64,000 bases of DNA, taken from Thermobispora bispora DSM 43833 (GTDB lineage: Bacteria > Actinomycetota > Actinomycetes > Streptosporangiales > Streptosporangiaceae). Shown here in pieces: positions 61,881-64,000 of this stretch (positions are counted from its first letter, which is position 1; every line of letters starts with the position of its first letter). The translations under genes and the position numbers were made by a program. Under the pieces are notes generated by a model. That model was not told the origin of the DNA and did not search any database. It was given only the letters and a program-made list of their open reading frames with translations. The stretch spans positions 4,125,977-4,189,976 of the forward strand of contig NC_014165.1 in NCBI RefSeq assembly GCF_000092645.1, written 5' to 3'.

Positions 61881-62837
61881 CTACGACTTCTTGCTGCCGG
61901 TGCGCTTGCTCCGGGGCAGCCGCCGGGTCTGCTGCCGGCGGATGACCTTCGGCTGCGGCGGCGAGGCGGGCGGTGTCGGGGCTGCCTGTGGTTTGCCCAG
62001 CATCTTGCTGAAGATGCCGCGGCGAGGCTCCGGCACGATCACGTTGCCCTTGGCATCGATGATCGGCATGGGGTGGCGGCTGTAGTACCAGTGCTGCTGG
62101 CCGAGCGTCCACAGGTTCGTCGTGACCCAGTAGAGGATCAACCCCAGCGGGAAGTTCAGGCTGAAGAGGGCCAGCAGCGGAGAGACGTACATCAAGATCT
62201 TCTGCTGCTGCACCATGGGGTTGTCCGGCATCTGCTGGATCGAGCGCCTCACGCTCTGCCGGACGGTGAGGAAGGTCGTGCACGCGCTGATCGCCACGAA
62301 GCAGGCGAGCACGATCTTCGTCGTCATCGGGTCGGCGCCGAACTTCTGGATGTCGGCGGCACTGGTGAAGAACGTGGCCGGCAAGGGAGCGCCGATGATG
62401 TGCGCCGCCCGGGCGCTGTCCACGAGCGCCTGGCTCATGCCGTAGACGGCGCGATCCTCGGCGATGGCCCGGAGGACGGTGAAGATGGAGATGAAGATCG
62501 GGGACTGTGCCAGGATGGGAAGGCAGCCGCCGAGCGGGTTGACCCCCGCCTCCTGGTAGACCCGCATCTGCTCCTCGGCGAGGCGCTGCCGGTCGTGCTT
62601 GTACGTCTCGCGCAGCCGCTGCAGCTTGGGGGCGAGCTCCTGCAGCTTCCGCGAGGAGCGCATCTGCTTGACGAAGAGCGGGTAAATGGCGAGACGCATC
62701 AGCACGGTGAGCGTGATGATGGTCAACGCCCAGTTCAACCCGCTGTCGGCGGGCAGCACGACGCCGTAGCCCGAGTGGATCTGAGTGATCAGCCAGGCCA
62801 CCGCCGTATAGAGCCAGTTGAGGAAAGGCAGATCCAC
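61881..62837 (-). CDS. yidC: Membrane protein insertase YidC
   Basis: 318 residues. Short N-terminus with a first helix in LYTAVAWLITQIHSGYG, the conserved core GLNWALTIITLTVLMRLAIYPLFVKQMRSSRKLQEL...YQEAGVNPLGGCLPILAQSPIFISIF, and a basic C-terminal tail that helps bind ribosomes. Inserts membrane proteins, often with SRP (ffs is encoded at the other end of the window). It starts five bases before the end of the yidD gene unit and is co-transcribed. Confidence 0.97.
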   Translation of the reverse strand: MDLPFLNWLYTAVAWLITQIHSGYGVVLPADSGLNWALTIITLTVLMRLAIYPLFVKQMRSSRKLQELAPKLQRLRETYKHDRQRLAEEQMRVYQEAGVNPLGGCLPILAQSPIFISIFTVLRAIAEDRAVYGMSQALVDSARAAHIIGAPLPATFFTSAADIQKFGADPMTTKIVLACFVAISACTTFLTVRQSVRRSIQQMPDNPMVQQQKILMYVSPLLALFSLNFPLGLILYWVTTNLWTLGQQHWYYSRHPMPIIDAKGNVIVPEPRRGIFSKMLGKPQAAPTPPASPPQPKVIRRQQTRRLPRSKRTGSKKS

Positions 62838-62841
62838 CGAG

Positions 62842-63165
62842 CTAGCTCCCTTGCTTCTCGTCGTGAGTCCGGACTCGGCGCGAAGGCACCGGGTCGACGC
62901 CTCCGGGGTGGAACGGGTGACACCGGCCTAGCCGCTTCATGGTGAGCCATGTCCCGCGTAACGGCCCGTGCTGGGAGATGGCCTGGAGTGCGTACGCACT
63001 GCACGACGGCCAGAAGCGGCAGTGCGGCCCAAGGAGCGGCCCGATGAACGCCCGGTAGAACCGGATGACCGCGAGGAGCACCCGGGCGACCGGGTCGGCC
63101 GGGGTGTGAAGCTCGGTGTCCTGGGGCGCGACCCCTCGCGCCCCGAACTGCTGCTCGGCTGTCAT
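62842..63165 (-). CDS. yidD: Membrane protein insertion efficiency factor YidD
   Basis: 107 residues. Core [60 protein letters not shown] is diagnostic. The N-terminal 25 residues are longer than in many members. ATG at 63165 overlaps the rnpA stop by four bases. Confidence 0.95.
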   Translation of the reverse strand: MTAEQQFGARGVAPQDTELHTPADPVARVLLAVIRFYRAFIGPLLGPHCRFWPSCSAYALQAISQHGPLRGTWLTMKRLGRCHPFHPGGVDPVPSRRVRTHDEKQGS

Positions 63166-63536
63166 GACGGTCCGTCCGTGGGGGTCCGCCCGGACCCGCG
63201 TCGCCGCAGTAAACGTTCGAGCGCGACGTCGAGTTCCGCAGCGAGTCGTTCGCTTCGCATGGACGCGGCCGGTGGATTGGCGCGTACCACCAGCAGGCTA
63301 CCCCGCGGAAGGCACTGCAGGCGGTCGCGCATGAGGTGTCTCAGCCTGCGTTTGACGCGGTTGCGCACCACGGCCCTCCCAACCGTCTTACCGACGATGA
63401 ACCCGACCAGCGGTGGAGCGTCGGTATCGCGTCTGCGGAAATGCAAGACCAGGGTGGGACTGCCGACCCGGCGACCCTTACGGATCGCGTCGGCGAAGTC
63501 CGCACCCCGTCGCATCCGCGAAGCGGAGGGCAGCAC
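63162..63536 (-). CDS. rnpA: Ribonuclease P protein component
   Basis: 124 residues. RNR motif [20 protein letters not shown]-terminal [23 protein letters not shown] at 63536. Works with the RNase P RNA in tRNA 5' maturation. Between rpmH and yidD, the universal order. Confidence 0.96.
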   Translation of the reverse strand: MLPSASRMRRGADFADAIRKGRRVGSPTLVLHFRRRDTDAPPLVGFIVGKTVGRAVVRNRVKRRLRHLMRDRLQCLPRGSLLVVRANPPAASMRSERLAAELDVALERLLRRRGSGRTPTDGPS

Positions 63537-63600
63537 CCTGCCTTCCTTGCTATGTCGGTGGTGAGCCGCCGCCTGTAGACCGGCGGAGATACGGCCGGTG

Positions 63601-63738
63601 TCAGACCGTCAGCCTGGCGCGCCCCTTCCGGCGGCGCGCGGCCAGAATCGCACGGCCGGCCCGGGTGCGCATGCGCAGCCGGAAGCCGTGGGTCTTCGCG
63701 CGGCGGCGGTTGTTCGGCTGGTACGTACGCTTGGTCAC
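63601..63738 (-). CDS. rpmH: 50S ribosomal protein bL34
   Basis: 45 residues, too short for length-filtered gene lists. Begins [20 protein letters not shown] and ends GRARLTV. GTG at 63738, read on the minus strand with stop at 63601-63603. First gene of the operon that leads away from oriC. Confidence 0.97.
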   Translation of the reverse strand: MTKRTYQPNNRRRAKTHGFRLRMRTRAGRAILAARRRKGRARLTV

Positions 63739-64000
63739 GGGTAGGCTCCAGGCTTCGGTTGCGCCCGCAGGGGACTACGGGCGGGACTCTCCTCTACCGA
63801 CAGGGTGGCGGCTTTCTTCACGCGGGCATGCGAAACTGCCGTCGCGTATAAGCCGACCGGGATACATTACGGGCCGATCGCCGCCGAGGTCAAACCGCAC
63901 GGGCGCGTCCACAACCGAAGCCGGAGAGATCCACAACGGGTCCACAATCGATCCACAACCGAGCCGGGGGGCGGGCACGGCCCACCCGCTTGTGGATAAA
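63739..64000. promoter_or_regulatory. oriC: Left edge of oriC with DnaA boxes
   Basis: Five DnaA boxes lie in the last 95 bases. Four are in minus orientation (TCCACAACC type) at 63908, 63930, 63941 and 63952, with start-to-start distances of 22, 11 and 11 bp. One near-perfect TTGTGGATAA is in plus orientation at 63990-63999. dnaA should lie beyond the window. The rpmH promoter must be in the first half, where GTATAAGCC and ATACATTACGG are the most AT-rich parts. Confidence 0.88.

Overview
The window is about 64 kb of very GC-rich actinobacterial chromosome. Its right-hand end reads into the replication origin: rpmH, rnpA, yidD, yidC, jag, rsmG, parA and parB lead up to a cluster of DnaA boxes in the last 100 bases. 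Third codon positions are almost always G/C, GTG starts are common, and several genes have a TAGNNT-type -10 box so close to the start codon that a leaderless mRNA is likely. Two gene blocks match the order known on the two sides of oriC in mycobacteria: ino1-padR, ponA-type PBP, GT87 transferases, rpsF-ssb-rpsR-rplI, dnaB; and cca, DUF6049, murJ, pseudokinase, sigM, anti-sigma, trxB, trxA, parB, parA, rsmG, jag, yidC, rnpA, rpmH. Gene content and order fit a Streptosporangiales-type, possibly thermophilic, actinobacterium; that placement is inference.

Layout. 1-5 kb: dnaX (cut by the window edge), SRP RNA, two tRNA-Ser genes, a neutral zinc metallopeptidase, tadA with two tandem TadA-associated paralogues. 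5-11 kb: upp, a long repeat-filled spacer, a small membrane protein plus PH-domain protein, an XRE/TPR regulator, a FadR-type regulator and a second sliding-clamp gene. 11-17.5 kb: a two-component system divergent from an ABC-2 exporter, an SRPBCC protein, and a redox-looking locus made of a 51-residue cysteine-tailed peptide gene, a FrnE-type DsbA protein and a divergent HxlR regulator. 17.7-30 kb: dnaB, a MATE transporter, a polar amino-acid ABC importer, rplI-rpsR-ssb-rpsF, endonuclease IV and two GT87 glycosyltransferases. 30-39 kb: class A PBP, padR-ino1 with a perfect palindromic operator, idi, an MFS transporter and the CCA-adding enzyme. 39-49 kb: YbaK-like protein, DUF6049, murJ, pseudokinase, sigM, anti-sigma, trxB and trxA. 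49-55.8 kb: GNAT, aminotransferase, ddl, CPBP protease, a PadR/membrane-protein pair and an orphan gene. 55.8-64 kb: gene remnants, a tandem parS array, a ladder of parB 3' ends, parB, parA and the origin-proximal operon.

The most unusual feature is the spacer DNA. At parB, ddl, the MATE gene, upp and the second clamp gene, the spacer downstream of the stop codon carries tandem repeats (period 134, 26, 60, about 25 and 14 bp) whose unit resembles or includes the end of the neighbouring gene. At parB the copy next to the gene is identical to it over 111 bp and copies further away are progressively more diverged. Other long spacers hold similar degenerate 24-30 bp repeats. Next to the parB ladder, the centromere site parS sits at the head of a 99-100 bp tandem repeat, giving three sites in a row. 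These sites lie between remnants of an asparagine-synthase-like gene and a NagD-type HAD phosphatase gene.
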